This document shows positions 12,885 through 34,988 of a DNA stretch of 64,000 nucleotides, piece after piece. A model generated the notes under the pieces. That model did not search any database. It was not told the origin of the DNA and worked only from the letters and a program-made list of their open reading frames with translations. The stretch is from Parapristionchus giblindavisi. Its lineage: Eukaryota; Nematoda; Chromadorea; Rhabditida; Diplogasteridae. The stretch lies in the NCBI GenBank assembly GCA_943737045.1, contig CALSFV010000252.1:62001-126000 (forward strand), in the 5' to 3' direction. Made by a program: the position numbers and the translations under genes. The first letter of the stretch is position 1. Every line of letters begins with the position of its first letter.

Positions 12885-14326
12885 CAGTAGCAGCCAAAAG
12901 TATTCGTACCAAATTTGGAAATGTCATAACTTTTGACTCAGATGAGCAATCCGGCTCATGTTTTGGCAGGATTCTATAGTACTACAGTGTATCATCTCCT
13001 ACTCCCCTTGTTGTGATTCGTTGTCGTATTATTGTGTAGCGATCCTGGAGCCTCTTTGTACTTACTCAGCAGTGATTATTTCCTCGGCGGGATTTTTCTG
13101 AGACTTCTTGTTAACAGTGTATGAACAACATTTACTGAGGAGTAGACTCCGCTATGCTAGCCATTCGAACTAATTCATCGCTGTGAGAAAATCGAAATTT
13201 CCGACACCCCTAAAATTGGGAAAAAATGTCATAACTCTGTGTTTAGTGAAGCTGGAGGATCCAAACTTGGCAGAGGCAATAGCCAATGAGTGATACAATG
13301 TCTGACCGAGTATGAGTCCGATCGGTCGAATTTTGAGAAATTTCGAAAATTTATTTTTCTCATTTTTCGAGGTACAGAAAGTACCTGCCTAGGTTAATTT
13401 CCATTCTGTTTAACAGCCATATGTCTTCTATATATAGTAGACGACAGTTTACTATTGTTTCATGAAATATCGAGTTCTTCGAGAGAAGTTATAGTTAGAG
13501 AAAAGAGGTAGAAAATAGTTATGGCACGATTTTCTATAAATTAAATTGATTTTTTTCAGGGACTAAAAGAGCATCGATAGCCATTCTATTATATGAATCT
13601 TCTTTCATCTTCATGATAATTGTTGTGGCAATGTCTGAGCTTAATCGGATTAATTCAAAGAATTTCGAAAATATCGTGAAAAAAATTCTAACTGTTTTCT
13701 ACCTCTTTTCTCCAACTATAACTTCTCTCGAAGAACTCGATATTTCATGAAACAATAGTAAACTGTCGTCTACTATATATAGAAGACATTTGCCTGCTAA
13801 ACAGAATATAAATTAAATTATGCAGGTACTTCCTGTACCTCGAAAAATGATAAAAATTAATTTTCGAAATTTCTCAAAATTCAACCGATCAAGCTCATAC
13901 GCGGCCTGGTTTTGTATCACTCATGGACAATTATCTCTACCAATTGTTGAACCTACAGCAACACTGAACACAAAGTTATGACATTTTTGCCCAAATACAG
14001 GGGTGTCGGAAATTTCGATTTTCGCGGAGGAATGAATTAGCTCGAATGGATGGCATAGCGGACTCTACTCCTCAGTAAATGTTCTTCATATACTGTTAAC
14101 AACAAGTCTCAGAAAAATCCCGCTGACGAAATAATCACTGCTGAGTAAGTACAAAGAGGCTCCAGGATAGCTACACAATAATACGACGACGAATCACAAC
14201 ATGGGGAGTAGGATATGATGCACTGTAGTACTATAGTATTCTGCCAAAACATGAGCCTGAGTGCTCATCTGAGTCAAAAGTTATGACATTGCTAAATATG
14301 GGTACGAATACTTTTTGCTGCTACTG
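12885..14326. mobile_element. 1.44-kb foldback element with Tc1/mariner-like ends
   Basis: Ends CAGTAGCAGC...AAAAGTATTCGTACC in inverted orientation, each flanked by TA, the Tc1/mariner target. The rest is an imperfect palindrome of about 0.65 kb per arm around about 13600. No transposase frame. It has inserted at the inner edge of the left arm of 12584-15335. Confidence 0.8.
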
Positions 14327-14595
14327 TATATAAAATTTTTTTTGCTTATTTTTAAAAGCATCGTGCGTGCACTTTGCAAGTGCTTAAGTATTTCCGGTTC
14401 AAGCCACATATCGAGGACTGGCCAATTAGTATAAAAGTAATGCTTCGTTTGCTTTTTCCATTGTTTTCGATGTCTTTTTCACCCAGTTTTCTTGTATCCC
14501 TATTTGTTGGTGTTCATAAATGAAGGTTCTCATAACCCATCAAATCGGATGGAAACAAATCTCTACGAACATTTCTCACGATCATCGAGGAGGCA

Positions 14596-14930
14596 ATGAT
14601 GTATGGGATGGATATCGATTTTGAGGAGGATAACTACTTTGACGAAGATTCGGAGGACATTGTTTGGAGTGGAGAAGAAGAAGATGATAAGAACTTGAAC
14701 GGATACACATCGACTGCAGTCATTGGATTCGGAGACAATGTTATAACCATTGCACAGGTATTAATTGCTCGATTTTTAATCATTAGGTCTTTGATCTTTG
14801 ATCTTTTATCCAAACTCTATGTAACGGGAGTATTCTTTTCAAGGTGGAAGATGCCCTCACTTATCGGTGGAAGATCAAAAATGGAAAACCGAGTAACCAA
14901 AGATCGATGGCATATCATGAATGTTATGAA
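14596..14930 (+). pseudogene. Two-exon gene-like fragment inside a TIR element
   Basis: A frame from 14596 runs to a CACAG|GTATTA donor at 14757 and encodes a strongly acidic segment (FEEDNYFDEDSEDIVWSGEE) followed by GYTSTAVIGFGDNVITIAQ. A TTTTCAAG acceptor at 14843 opens VEDALTYRWKIKNGKPSNQR and ends at TGA (14928-14930). Codon-like composition, a plausible intron and a phase-0 join suggest a captured cellular gene piece rather than random sequence. The family is not recognised, and there is no transposase signature. Confidence 0.4.
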
Positions 14931-15035
14931 TGAATGTAATCGATTACATATGAAGTTATTAGATGATAACGAAAACAATGGAACCGCTAATGAATTTGAT
15001 TGCATGCTTTTAAAAATAAGCAAAAAAAATTATAT

Positions 15036-15104
15036 AGGTGGACCCGAACCATAAACAGTCTGATCGAGAAGAGTACACACTACCACTACACCACGCCGCC
15101 ATGT
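15036..15104 (-). repeat. tRNA-like sequence in right arm of TIR element
   Basis: Inverted copy of 12820-12882, with the same A-box and B-box-like blocks and the same unpaired ends. It differs from its partner by a few bases near the variable region. Confidence 0.5.
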
Positions 15105-15879
15105 TTTCTCTGTTCTGTTAGGGACATCTTATTTCATATACATTTTGTCGGCCACACTGTGCGTTTTACTTTAAAAAAGAACATTAATTCGCAAGATACA
15201 ACATTAATTTTATAAAATGTGAAATTACATGGCTGCATCTAGTTTTTTTTGTCTCCTACCATATCTTGACTTTACCTATCGAGGAAAAATACTCTTGTTC
15301 AAAAGTATCACTGAGACATAAAAGACTTCCCTTGTCAGAGAAAAAAGTGTAAAATGAAACAACACCTAATATAATAACAGCTATAAAGTGTCAAATATAA
15401 CACAAAAAGCGTTAAATATAACGCACCACAGGTTTTGTGCGTTAACACCTTATTGAAGAATTCGTCATTGTTAGGAAAGGAAATAAAGAATAAAATATGA
15501 ATTGTTTATGTATTTATATAGATTTATGAGCTATTTATTTACTATGTTGACCTGTGTAGTATATTGCAATTTGCGGCTGATTGTTAGGTATGATTTAATA
15601 GTAATCATGATAATAATTTATAATAATTCTTTATCGAAAATATCGTGATGGTATTAATAAATAACCTATTGCAGTACATTCATTCCATTCTTTGATCTCC
15701 TATTTAACACTAACTATCCCGGAGTTCAAATGTTCGCCCTCTACTCAATAACAATCGCTTGTCTTTCCACGATCAACGATTGTGATTGCCTAAAGTTAGT
15801 TCTCTTCTTCTTATTTAACTCTTGTCTCTTGCAGTCATCCCCTCAAGTTTTAAAGTCAAAAGCCGAACTAATTTTAAAC

Positions 15880-15980
15880 TCTCCGCTCTGGCAAGACTCT
15901 TAAACAAAGAAAACGAGAGAGCATTGCCAGAGCGGACTCTTAAACAAAGAAAACGAGAGAGCATTGCCAGAGCGGAGAGT
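15880..15980. repeat. CTCCGCTCTGGCAA palindromic repeat with duplicated core
   Basis: A 37-base unit containing AGAGCATTGCCAGAGCGGA is present twice in tandem beside the inverted CTCTCCGCTCTGGCAAGAC block, within the last intron of copy A. Confidence 0.65.
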
Positions 15981-16430
15981 TTCAAAATTCCTTTGGATGT
16001 GCTTTTAATATTTAATCTTTTGCAGTATTTTATATTCGGAAGGAGTCGTAGAAGTGATGGAACGATTCGATGCTCTCGAATCGAACAGATTACTGAAGAA
16101 TGAGAAAGCGAAAGAATTGTATTCGCGTATTTCTCAAAAACTCAAAGAGAAAACAAAAAAATTTCCATCATTTTTGTGAAACAAACTCTAATACTAATAC
16201 TCTAACACACTAATAACTTTTTTGTTGTTGTTTGTTGTATTAATAACTTGTTTCCATAATGTTTGTAAAACTATTTAATAACTAGATATGTATAATGAAC
16301 CTAACCACCACCACCCTAACCCATACCCCACACCGCTTAGCGATCATATATTTTTCCTTGCAATAAGATAGTAATAAGATAAATTATTTTTATTTTACTC
16401 TTCTCACCTATGTTATACTATGCAGCGAAG

Positions 16431-16436
16431 AATAAA
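16431..16436 (+). terminator. Candidate poly(A) signal of ZYG-11-like copy A
   Basis: AATAAA about 250 bases after the TGA at 16177-16179, in AT-rich sequence. Confidence 0.4.
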
Positions 16437-16452
16437 TACAAGCCTCAGAACT

Positions 16453-16590
16453 CAATCGATATCGAGAACCTCTATTGATGATAGGCCAATCGATATATCA
16501 ATCGATATCGAGAACCTCTATTGATGATAGGCCACTCGATATATCAATCGATATCGAGAACCTCTATTGATGATAGGCCAATCGATATAT
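16453..16590. repeat. Three tandem 46-bp units copied from the serpin tail exon
   Basis: Units start at 16453, 16499 and 16545 and differ by one base. The first unit plus seven upstream bases (AGAACTC) is identical over about 46 bases to coding sequence at 34791-34836 in the last serpin exon (QSISRTSIDDRPI). No spacers separate the units, so this is a tandem array and not a CRISPR. Confidence 0.85.
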
Positions 16591-16928
16591 CCTTTTAGGT
16601 TATTATTATGGTTTTCCCTATCACATTCCATTTTGAATTTTTCCCAGCCCAGCACATTTTTAATTTTTCCGATTCATTGGAGCGACTCAATCGAGGAGTA
16701 CGCGAAGATGCCCTACAGCACCGGGAGATCAACCCGATCCTCCGCTTCACGGACGCCCAACCAACACTGGACTACACGCGCTCGCAATAGAGAAATATGG
16801 AGGAATTGTGATCCACGCGGCCCCGCCCGCTGAAGATGGATCTACTAAGTAACTAAGTAAGTAATGAGCATCTTTTCTACCTTGCCAGTATCTTTCCTAT
16901 TTTGCAATCAAAAGTCCTTCAAAAATGT

Positions 16929-17480
16929 TAGGGAGAGGGAGAGGGAGAGGGAGAGGGAGAGGGAGAGGGAGTGGGAGAGGGAGAGGGAGGGAAGAGAACG
17001 AGAGGGAGAGGGAGAGGAGAGAACGAGAGGGAGAGGGAGAGGGAGAGGAGAGAACGAGAGGGAGAGGGAGAGGAGAGAACGAGAGGGAGACGGAGAGGAG
17101 AGAACGAGAGGGAGAGGGAGAGGGAGAAGATAGAACGAGAGGGAGAGGGAGAGGAGAGAACGAGAGGGAGAGGGAGAGGAGAGAACGAGAGGGAGAGGGA
17201 GGGGAGAGAACGAGAGGGAGAGGGAGGGGAGAGAACGAGAGGGAGAGGGAGGGGAGAGAACGAGAGGGAGAGGGAGGGGAGAGAACGAGAGGGAGAGGGA
17301 GAGGAGAGAACGAGAGGGAGAGGGAGAGGAGAGAACGAGAGGGAGAGGGAGAGGAGAGAATGAGAGGGAGAGGGAGAGGAGAGAACGAGAGGGAGAGGGA
17401 GAGGAGAGAACGAGAGGGAGAGGGAGAGGAGAGAACGAGAGGGAGAGGGAGAGGAGAGAACGAGAGGGAGAAGGAGAGAG
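16929..17480. repeat. 24-bp GA-rich satellite
   Basis: About 20 units of GAGAACGAGAGGGAGAGG plus GAGAGG-type remainder, strongly strand-asymmetric (purines on +). Arg/Glu and Leu/Ser/Pro repeat frames on both strands are artefacts. Confidence 0.95.
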
Positions 17481-17689
17481 AATCAGATGAAGTAGTCTCT
17501 CTGACAATGAGATGAGGAGCCTGTGTGACCTAGCAGGTCATCTCTATAACCTGTGGAAAAAGCTCTCTCTTGCACGAGTAGAGTGACATTAGGACCATGT
17601 CCTAAACACTGCATTCATTTAGACTTATTATCGTTTTCTTCCCATCGAACACAACTCATTTAATTTTTTCCTTTTTATTCTTTCTCTTA

Positions 17690-17812
17690 TGTGGTATTAC
17701 ATTTTCAAAACGTGCGCACGTCGTAACCTCCGCCGTAACGTCTTCGTAACGTCTCCGTCGTTACGGCGGAGGTTACGGCGTGCGCACGTTTTGAATATAA
17801 CACCGCATTATT
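17690..17812. mobile_element. Short GC-rich hairpin MITE
   Basis: Arms of about 50 bases: GTGGTATTAC...CAAAACGTGCGCACG then CGTAACCTCCGCCGTAACG, mirrored after a loop of about 18 bases. The core is perfectly complementary and rich in CpG, unlike its AT-rich surroundings. Confidence 0.75.
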
Positions 17813-18342
17813 TTAAACAGAACTTCTTTTCTACCTTACCAATGTCTTTCCTATTTTACAGTCGAAAGTCATTCAAAAAAGTAAGATATCAATGTCAGTC
17901 GCAGTCCTGCTCACTAACGGGGTTTGAAAATGTTGAAAAAGTAGATCGAAAAGGGAAAGTAGTGTTAATTTTTTGATTGAAAAAGTAGTTGGAAAAATAG
18001 CATAGCTTGCAATTGACAATTTAATTTAATTTAATTTATCATACATCAATAAGATGCGACAACATTTGAAATAACAGATAAAAAGAGCTTGTGGGATAGA
18101 TAGACAATCTTTTACAGTAAAAACCCAGAGTGTTGGATTATTACTTTTCCAACTACTTTTACAATCACAAAATTGAACTACTTTTCATATTTCCCTCTAC
18201 TTTTCCAAGATTTTAACACCATATCATCGTCGTTCTCTAGGTCTTTACAATGATCCATTTCCCTCAATAGTAAATAATCTTTAGCGCGAGTCTCGCGAAA
18301 TTGCGCACGGAAGGAGCTACATAATATTTTTTAAACTATTAA

Positions 18343-18348
18343 TTTCAG
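18343..18348 (+). promoter_or_regulatory. Spliced-leader trans-splice acceptor of ZYG-11-like copy B
   Basis: A consensus TTTCAG ends exactly one base before the ATG of the first coding exon, preceded by AT-rich outron-like sequence and no upstream exon that I can see. In nematodes this arrangement usually marks an SL acceptor. This is inference from position only. Confidence 0.6.
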
Positions 18349-30486
<12,138 letters not shown>

Positions 30487-30585
30487 CTCCTCGTAGGTAG
30501 TGCTATTTTACTGTAACGGAAAATTCGTTCATATTATATACACCACCTAAAGGATCGTTTCGCTCTCGGTTCATTGTCATTTGCT

Positions 30586-30591
30586 AATAAA
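30586..30591 (+). terminator. Poly(A) signal of ZYG-11-like copy B
   Basis: AATAAA about 100 bases after the TAG stop at 30484-30486, followed by a T-rich stretch. The spacing suits a nematode 3' UTR. Confidence 0.55.
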
Positions 30592-31277
30592 GTACATTCC
30601 TTTTAAAAAAAAGTACCTATAAACAAGAAAAGTCCTTCACACAAGTCCAAAAAATGATTTGGTACGGCGGCAGGGTGCACAATCTGCAAATTTTTAGCAC
30701 CATCGGATGATGAGAAATGACTAAAAAAGATATTTCAACGCGACGTCGCCTGGTCTCAACGGTGGCTTTAGGTGCAAATTGAACATCACCATTGCACCCT
30801 TGAGAACACCCATCCCCAGAATTTGATTTTTTGACTGTGAGATTTCACTGACACCAGTTGATTCTCACGCGAACGGCCTCATATAGGTTTGCATGCTCCT
30901 TAATTTTAAAGTTAAATCGTGTTATAAACAATACAAACGGTCAACTATCCCATCTTGGTCTCTTCATATCACACTATTTCTTTCTTCTCTGCCAATGAGA
31001 CATCATTGACCTGTTTCGCGACCGCTCTTTATGGGTGTAGTTAGTGAATAATCATCAAATTTGCATTACGAGCTCACGCAGACACGTGGAAACGTGTTAC
31101 ACAGCGAGTTACATTCATTTGAAGTTGACAGTAAAGAAATTGCATAGAAATGAATAATGGAAAAAATATTGCATATGCAAATTTCGAAAAACAAAATTTG
31201 AAAATGTTGTTTTCGCACTCAGTTAGGCCAGTCTAACAACAATCAATAAAAACGGAGGGGAAAGTTTTTTCTGTCAA

Positions 31278-31499
31278 ATGGCTACTCTTTTACAGGAGAT
31301 CCGTGCTATGAAGATTCCTTTGTCTCTAATGCCTTCACCAAAACCCGTCACTTCATATTGTATCGCTTTTTTCAAAGCAACTGCTTTGCAATTGACCAAA
31401 GAACAGATAGGAGGCGGATTCACGGAATGCGGAGGCATCCTGAAATCAATCGATATTTCGCTAGTGATCTATAGATCCTATCGGTGTAACGAGAACTAA
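31278..31499 (+). CDS. Weak candidate ORF upstream of the serpin gene
   Basis: A 73-codon frame beginning MATLLQEIRAMKIP, with mixed composition and no low complexity. No family is recognised and it cannot be spliced in frame to the serpin exons. An acceptor-like TTTTACAG occurs within its first codons, and a GTGTAA donor near its end, so it could be an exon of something else. Low confidence. Confidence 0.15.
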   Translation: MATLLQEIRAMKIPLSLMPSPKPVTSYCIAFFKATALQLTKEQIGGGFTECGGILKSIDISLVIYRSYRCNEN

Positions 31500-31663
31500 G
31501 CTCCGCCCATTTTTAAGAAAACCCCAAAAAAATACAAGAGTCATGTGAATAGCCCAACCACCATGTACAGTCAATATATAGTGTTGATCATATTTTCATC
31601 CCTCATAGCGCATCTTTCTATTCATCCAAATCCATTTCTCCATTCATTCTACCCTTTTCACTC

Positions 31664-31725
31664 CCTTTGCAGTGGTCGTTTTCTATTTAATCAATCGATA
31701 ATATCCCTCAATCAATCAATAATAT
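31664..31725 (+). promoter_or_regulatory. 5' UTR and probable trans-splice acceptor of the serpin gene
   Basis: A pyrimidine-rich acceptor ending TTTGCAG at 31672 precedes a 53-base leader containing ATCAATC repeats and then the ATG at 31726. No upstream exon could be linked to it, so an SL acceptor or a 5' UTR intron end is likely. The frame upstream of this ATG is closed by TAA, which supports the start choice. Confidence 0.5.
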
Positions 31726-34700
31726 ATGTTCCGGGAATGGTTCCCGGCGATCTTCGGACGCTCCGATCATCCGGTAGATATGTTCTCGATTATCGATTGA
31801 TATTGATTGGTTCAGGACTCATTAACACCAAAGGAGGAGGAAAGGAAATCGGATAAGAAAAAAGAGAAGAAAGAGGAAGATGAGGAGGACTTATTGATTG
31901 AAAGGTACGGTAACCAATCGATAAATCAATAATCGATAAATGACATTATTGATTACCAATCAATCAATAATTGGAAGTTACAGATGGGTCACGGCTGCGC
32001 TCGGTTCGAAGGTTTTCCCCGAGCAGAAGGAGATATCTGGGGTATGGTAGTTACAATAACGATATGAGATCAAAGAACAAGGATCAAAGATTAAAGATCA
32101 AAGATCAAAGATCAAAGATCAAAGGTCAAAGATCAAAGATCAACTTGAGGTTTTCACTCCCCTTCCACTGTTGGTTCTCTTCTCGATTGTGAGACATTCA
32201 CTGATTGAAGAGGTAGGCCAAGAGTGCAACGACATCTGCAAACTGAACAAGAGGAGTCTATCAGGTGATCTTTGATCTTTGATCTCTGAATGATCTTTGA
32301 TCTTTGCAGTGATCGCCTCTCACATCGAAACGCTCCTCCCAGCCATCAATCAGTCTTCTTCATTCTTCTATCGTATATTGATTACTCCTGATCTAGCGGA
32401 GAAAATAGATCCGGCCTTCTTGAAGGAACTGCGCCTTGTATTCGGGCGAAGGGTACGTGTTGATCTTTGATCTTTGATCTCTGATTTTTTATCTTTGTGG
32501 TTATCGCATCTCAGATAATCAAGCTGATCTTTGATCTTTTAATGACTAAACAAGTCAATCTTTGATCTCATTACTAACATATTTTGTAAACCAATATCAT
32601 AATTTCAATACATGATACCGTCAGTCCAAACTCCGCCCACTTCAGATCATTATGACGGTCGAGGCTCCGATGTTCAAGGAATTCATCAGAGACAACACCA
32701 GACGAGTTTGGAATATTGATCTTTGATCTTTGATATTTGATTTTTGCACTTCCTTAGGTCATAACCGACTTCGAATTGCCCAAGTCCAAAGGAATGATCG
32801 GCATCGCCACCACCTTTGTATCGGAGAGATTCAGAGGGGAGGTAGGCGAGTCTGACCAATGGGCGGAGCATAAAAGGGGCGGAGCTTAACCTACGACCGT
32901 TGAAGACTCGTCGATATCCCGATCGATCTTTCGCACTGAATCATCGTGACAAACAAGATCATGAATTCTTCGAACTGAGAGATCGCATGAAGCATCTACA
33001 CTTGAAGAAAATAGATGTAAGATTTGATCTTTGATCTTTGAACTTTGAAGAAAATATTTTAAGGTCTGTCAAATCCGTCTACACGATCGCCACCTCTCAT
33101 TAGTACTTGTTCGACCAGTGGAGAGGGGAGGTAATTTAAGGGGCGGAGCTAAAACCGCCTTAGTGGGCGGAGTCACCGCTTTTTTTCAATAATGGCTTTG
33201 AGGAATAGTTCGTCTCCGCGAAGAACTCTCCCCGCAAGAGCTTAGCAAGATGTTCGCTCGTTTATCTGAACAAGTGGTAAGTGGGCGGAGCTTGACAAAA
33301 GAGGCAGAGCTTGAAATCAAAGAGGCGGAGCTTCCAATTTTAAGTCAACGGACAGTCGACTTCTTCTGCCACGAATGCATCTTCATTCACAGTCACATCT
33401 TACATCCAAGTGGCGACTCACAGGTACGGTATCTGAAAGGGAGCGGAGTCTTACATGGGCGGAGCTATAAGTGGGCGGAGTCTTAAATGATAAGAATTTT
33501 CAGGTGGGCGGGGCGAGTCGATTAGGATTGGCAATGATTTTGGTCGACCCGTGTGTCCGCCGTTTGTCGATATCATCCATGGAGCGAGCGTTACGATCGA
33601 CGAGAGAGGTGTGCGGTGTGGAGATGAGGAGAGGAGCAGGAGAAAGGTATACGGTAGGATGGGTTCTGTATGATAGGATGCCGTACTGTAGGATACGGTA
33701 GGATGGGGTACTGAAGGATACGGTAGGATGGGGTACTGAAGGATACGGTAGGATGGGGTACTGAAGGATACGGCAGGATAGGGTATTGATACTTTAAGAT
33801 ACTGTAGGTTCTAATGCGTGGTCTAAATTTGAAAAAAAATAACAAATTTACTGAATAAATATTTCAGTCGAAATCAGCCTCGTATCATTCATCCTCACTT
33901 GAATTGCCCGACAAATCAACCGACACTAACTTCAACCTTCGTTTCGATTCTCCCTTCCTCTTTTTCGTAATACAAACTGCTTCCAAACTGCCGATCCTGG
34001 TCGGAACCTACGCAGGTAATCGATACATCTACAAACTACCGTAATCTGTTTTCCATTCAGGAAGCGCTCTCATCACACGCCCTCGATCGATAAGTGCTTC
34101 AGTATCGATTAATAAGAGCAAGAAAAAACGGGCGAAGAAGTCTAATAAGAATAGGTACATTTCAAAGCACTAACCGAGCCAATTCTTTCCCCGCTCACGC
34201 AATGCTCTCTCACTTTCTTTGTTGGAGCGTTGCCAGAGCGGAGTGAAAAAAAAATACCTAGGCGTTCAATCAATGAAAATTTCAGCAATAAGAAGCCGTC
34301 CAAGTCTCCCAAGCTCCGCAAGAAGAACTCTACAAAGATGACGAAAAAGTAGTGAATTGTCCTAGATTTCAATATTTACTTTGTATATTTTTGTGATTTC
34401 AGGAATGAGATAAAGAAATCAGAAGTACATGAGAATAAAGTGTCAACGAAAGGAAAGAAAATTTCTCACTCTAAGTCAAGCTCAAAATCGTCAGAAAAAG
34501 AGCCGAAATCAATCAATACTTCTCAAGTTCAATCGATAACTCAAAGCCAACACTCGAAATCAATCGATAGTACGCAAAAGGAGAGATCGATCGTTAATTC
34601 GGACAAGAAATCGATATCCAAGACCAGTCGAGAGTTTGCTCGAAAGAGCAAAGAAGCAGTGATTTCTACTGGAGATAAGATGATGATGAAAGGAAAGAAA

Positions 34701-34988
34701 TTGGCAAGTTGCGTGAAAAATAAACTTTCCCGATCCAAGTCAACCTCTAAATCTACTGAAGATACTCCGAAATCAATCAATACATCTTCGAGAACTCAAT
34801 CGATATCGAGAACCTCTATTGATGATAGGCCAATCGGTAATAGTGAATCTGTTAATCGATCTGAAACAAGACAAACTCCTGTTGAATCCAAATCGAAGAA
34901 AGTAGCCCAAAGTGTTAAGAGTGGAGTAAAAACTGCTCTGACTCCAATGAAGAAATTGTTTTCGAAAAAGAAGAAAGATGATCATTGA
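31726..34988 (+). CDS. Serpin-fold protein with long basic C-terminal tail
   Basis: Exons: 31726-31773, 31816-31904, 31984-32041, 32150-32264, 32310-32452, 32646-32705, 32758-32841, 32885-33016, 33064-33130, 33209-33276, 33345-33423, 33504-33610, 33868-34015, 34061-34154, 34286-34348, 34403-34988; about 646 residues, phases consistent throughout. Serpin blocks appear in the correct order: VFTPLPLLVLFSIV (from residue 66), a shutter region ending IATTFVSERFRGE, LSLVLVRPVERG, ELSPQEL, VDIIHGASVTIDERG (hinge), then FDSPFLFFVIQ and LPILVGTY near 376-397. There is no signal peptide, so an intracellular protein is likely. The hinge is degenerate (SKSASYHSSS in place of an Ala-rich run), so inhibitory activity is uncertain. 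Residues from about 401 are a Ser/Lys-rich tail, which typical serpins lack. Acceptors at 32150 and 32885 are weak; they were chosen because only they restore the fold. Confidence 0.8.
32075..32145. repeat. AAAGATC tandem run in serpin intron
   Basis: Nine or so units of the heptamer AAAGATC in the intron before exon 32150-32264. The reverse complement TTTGATC recurs in most other serpin introns. Confidence 0.8.
33650..33785. repeat. 25-bp tandem repeat in serpin intron
   Basis: About five units of GGATACGGTAGGATGGGGTA plus CTGAA, inside the intron between exons 33504-33610 and 33868-34015. It contains the recurring TACGGTA motif. Confidence 0.75.

Larger units (their letters stand above)
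12584..15335. mobile_element. 2.75-kb terminal-inverted-repeat element in copy A intron
   Basis: Terminal arms of about 300 bases (12584-12884 and about 15035-15335) are inverted copies, both ending internally in a tRNA-like sequence. It sits between exons 12472-12539 and 15675-15794 and is missing from the matching copy B intron. Inside are a mariner-ended foldback (12885-14326) and a two-exon gene-like fragment (14596-14930). Confidence 0.8.
1143..16179 (+). pseudogene. ZYG-11/ZER-1 family gene, copy A (3' part, disrupted)
   Basis: Exons, each matched in copy B: 1143-1273, 3147-3252, 4766-4802, 10378-10572, 11289-11447, 11874-11956, 12283-12409, 12472-12539, 15675-15794, 16026-16179. They encode the armadillo-like C-terminal half of a ZYG-11-type CUL-2 ubiquitin ligase adaptor, with a recognisable FIPFFDLL...PGVQMFALYS block in 15675-15794. 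The LRR half should lie left of the window, because 300-3300 aligns with 23.1-26.5 kb of copy B. Lesions: an in-frame TAA near 4799 (shared with B), 17 extra bases in exon 10378-10572, and TGA at 11292-11294 where B has TCA. The downstream exons keep good splice sites and open frames, so a shorter product is possible. Introns are swollen by foldback elements. An AATAAA lies at 16431-16436. I call it a pseudogene with moderate confidence. Confidence 0.72.
16180..18348. other. Intergenic region between ZYG-11-like copies A and B
   Basis: Contains an AATAAA at 16431 serving copy A, a 46-bp tandem triplet (16453-16590), a GC-richer relic at about 16640-16835 with a frame reading LQHREINPILRFTDAQPTLD that matches nothing I recognise, a GA satellite, a GC-rich hairpin and two related exon-like fragments. 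No intact gene seen. Confidence 0.55.

Noticed and set aside
16453..16590. Possible CRISPR-like direct repeats
   Set aside because: The 46-bp units are contiguous with no spacers, and the genome is eukaryotic.
16864..17515. Arg/Glu-rich and Leu/Ser/Pro-rich frames up to 199 codons on both strands
   Set aside because: They are read through the 24-bp GA satellite, open in several frames at once, with no splice or start context.
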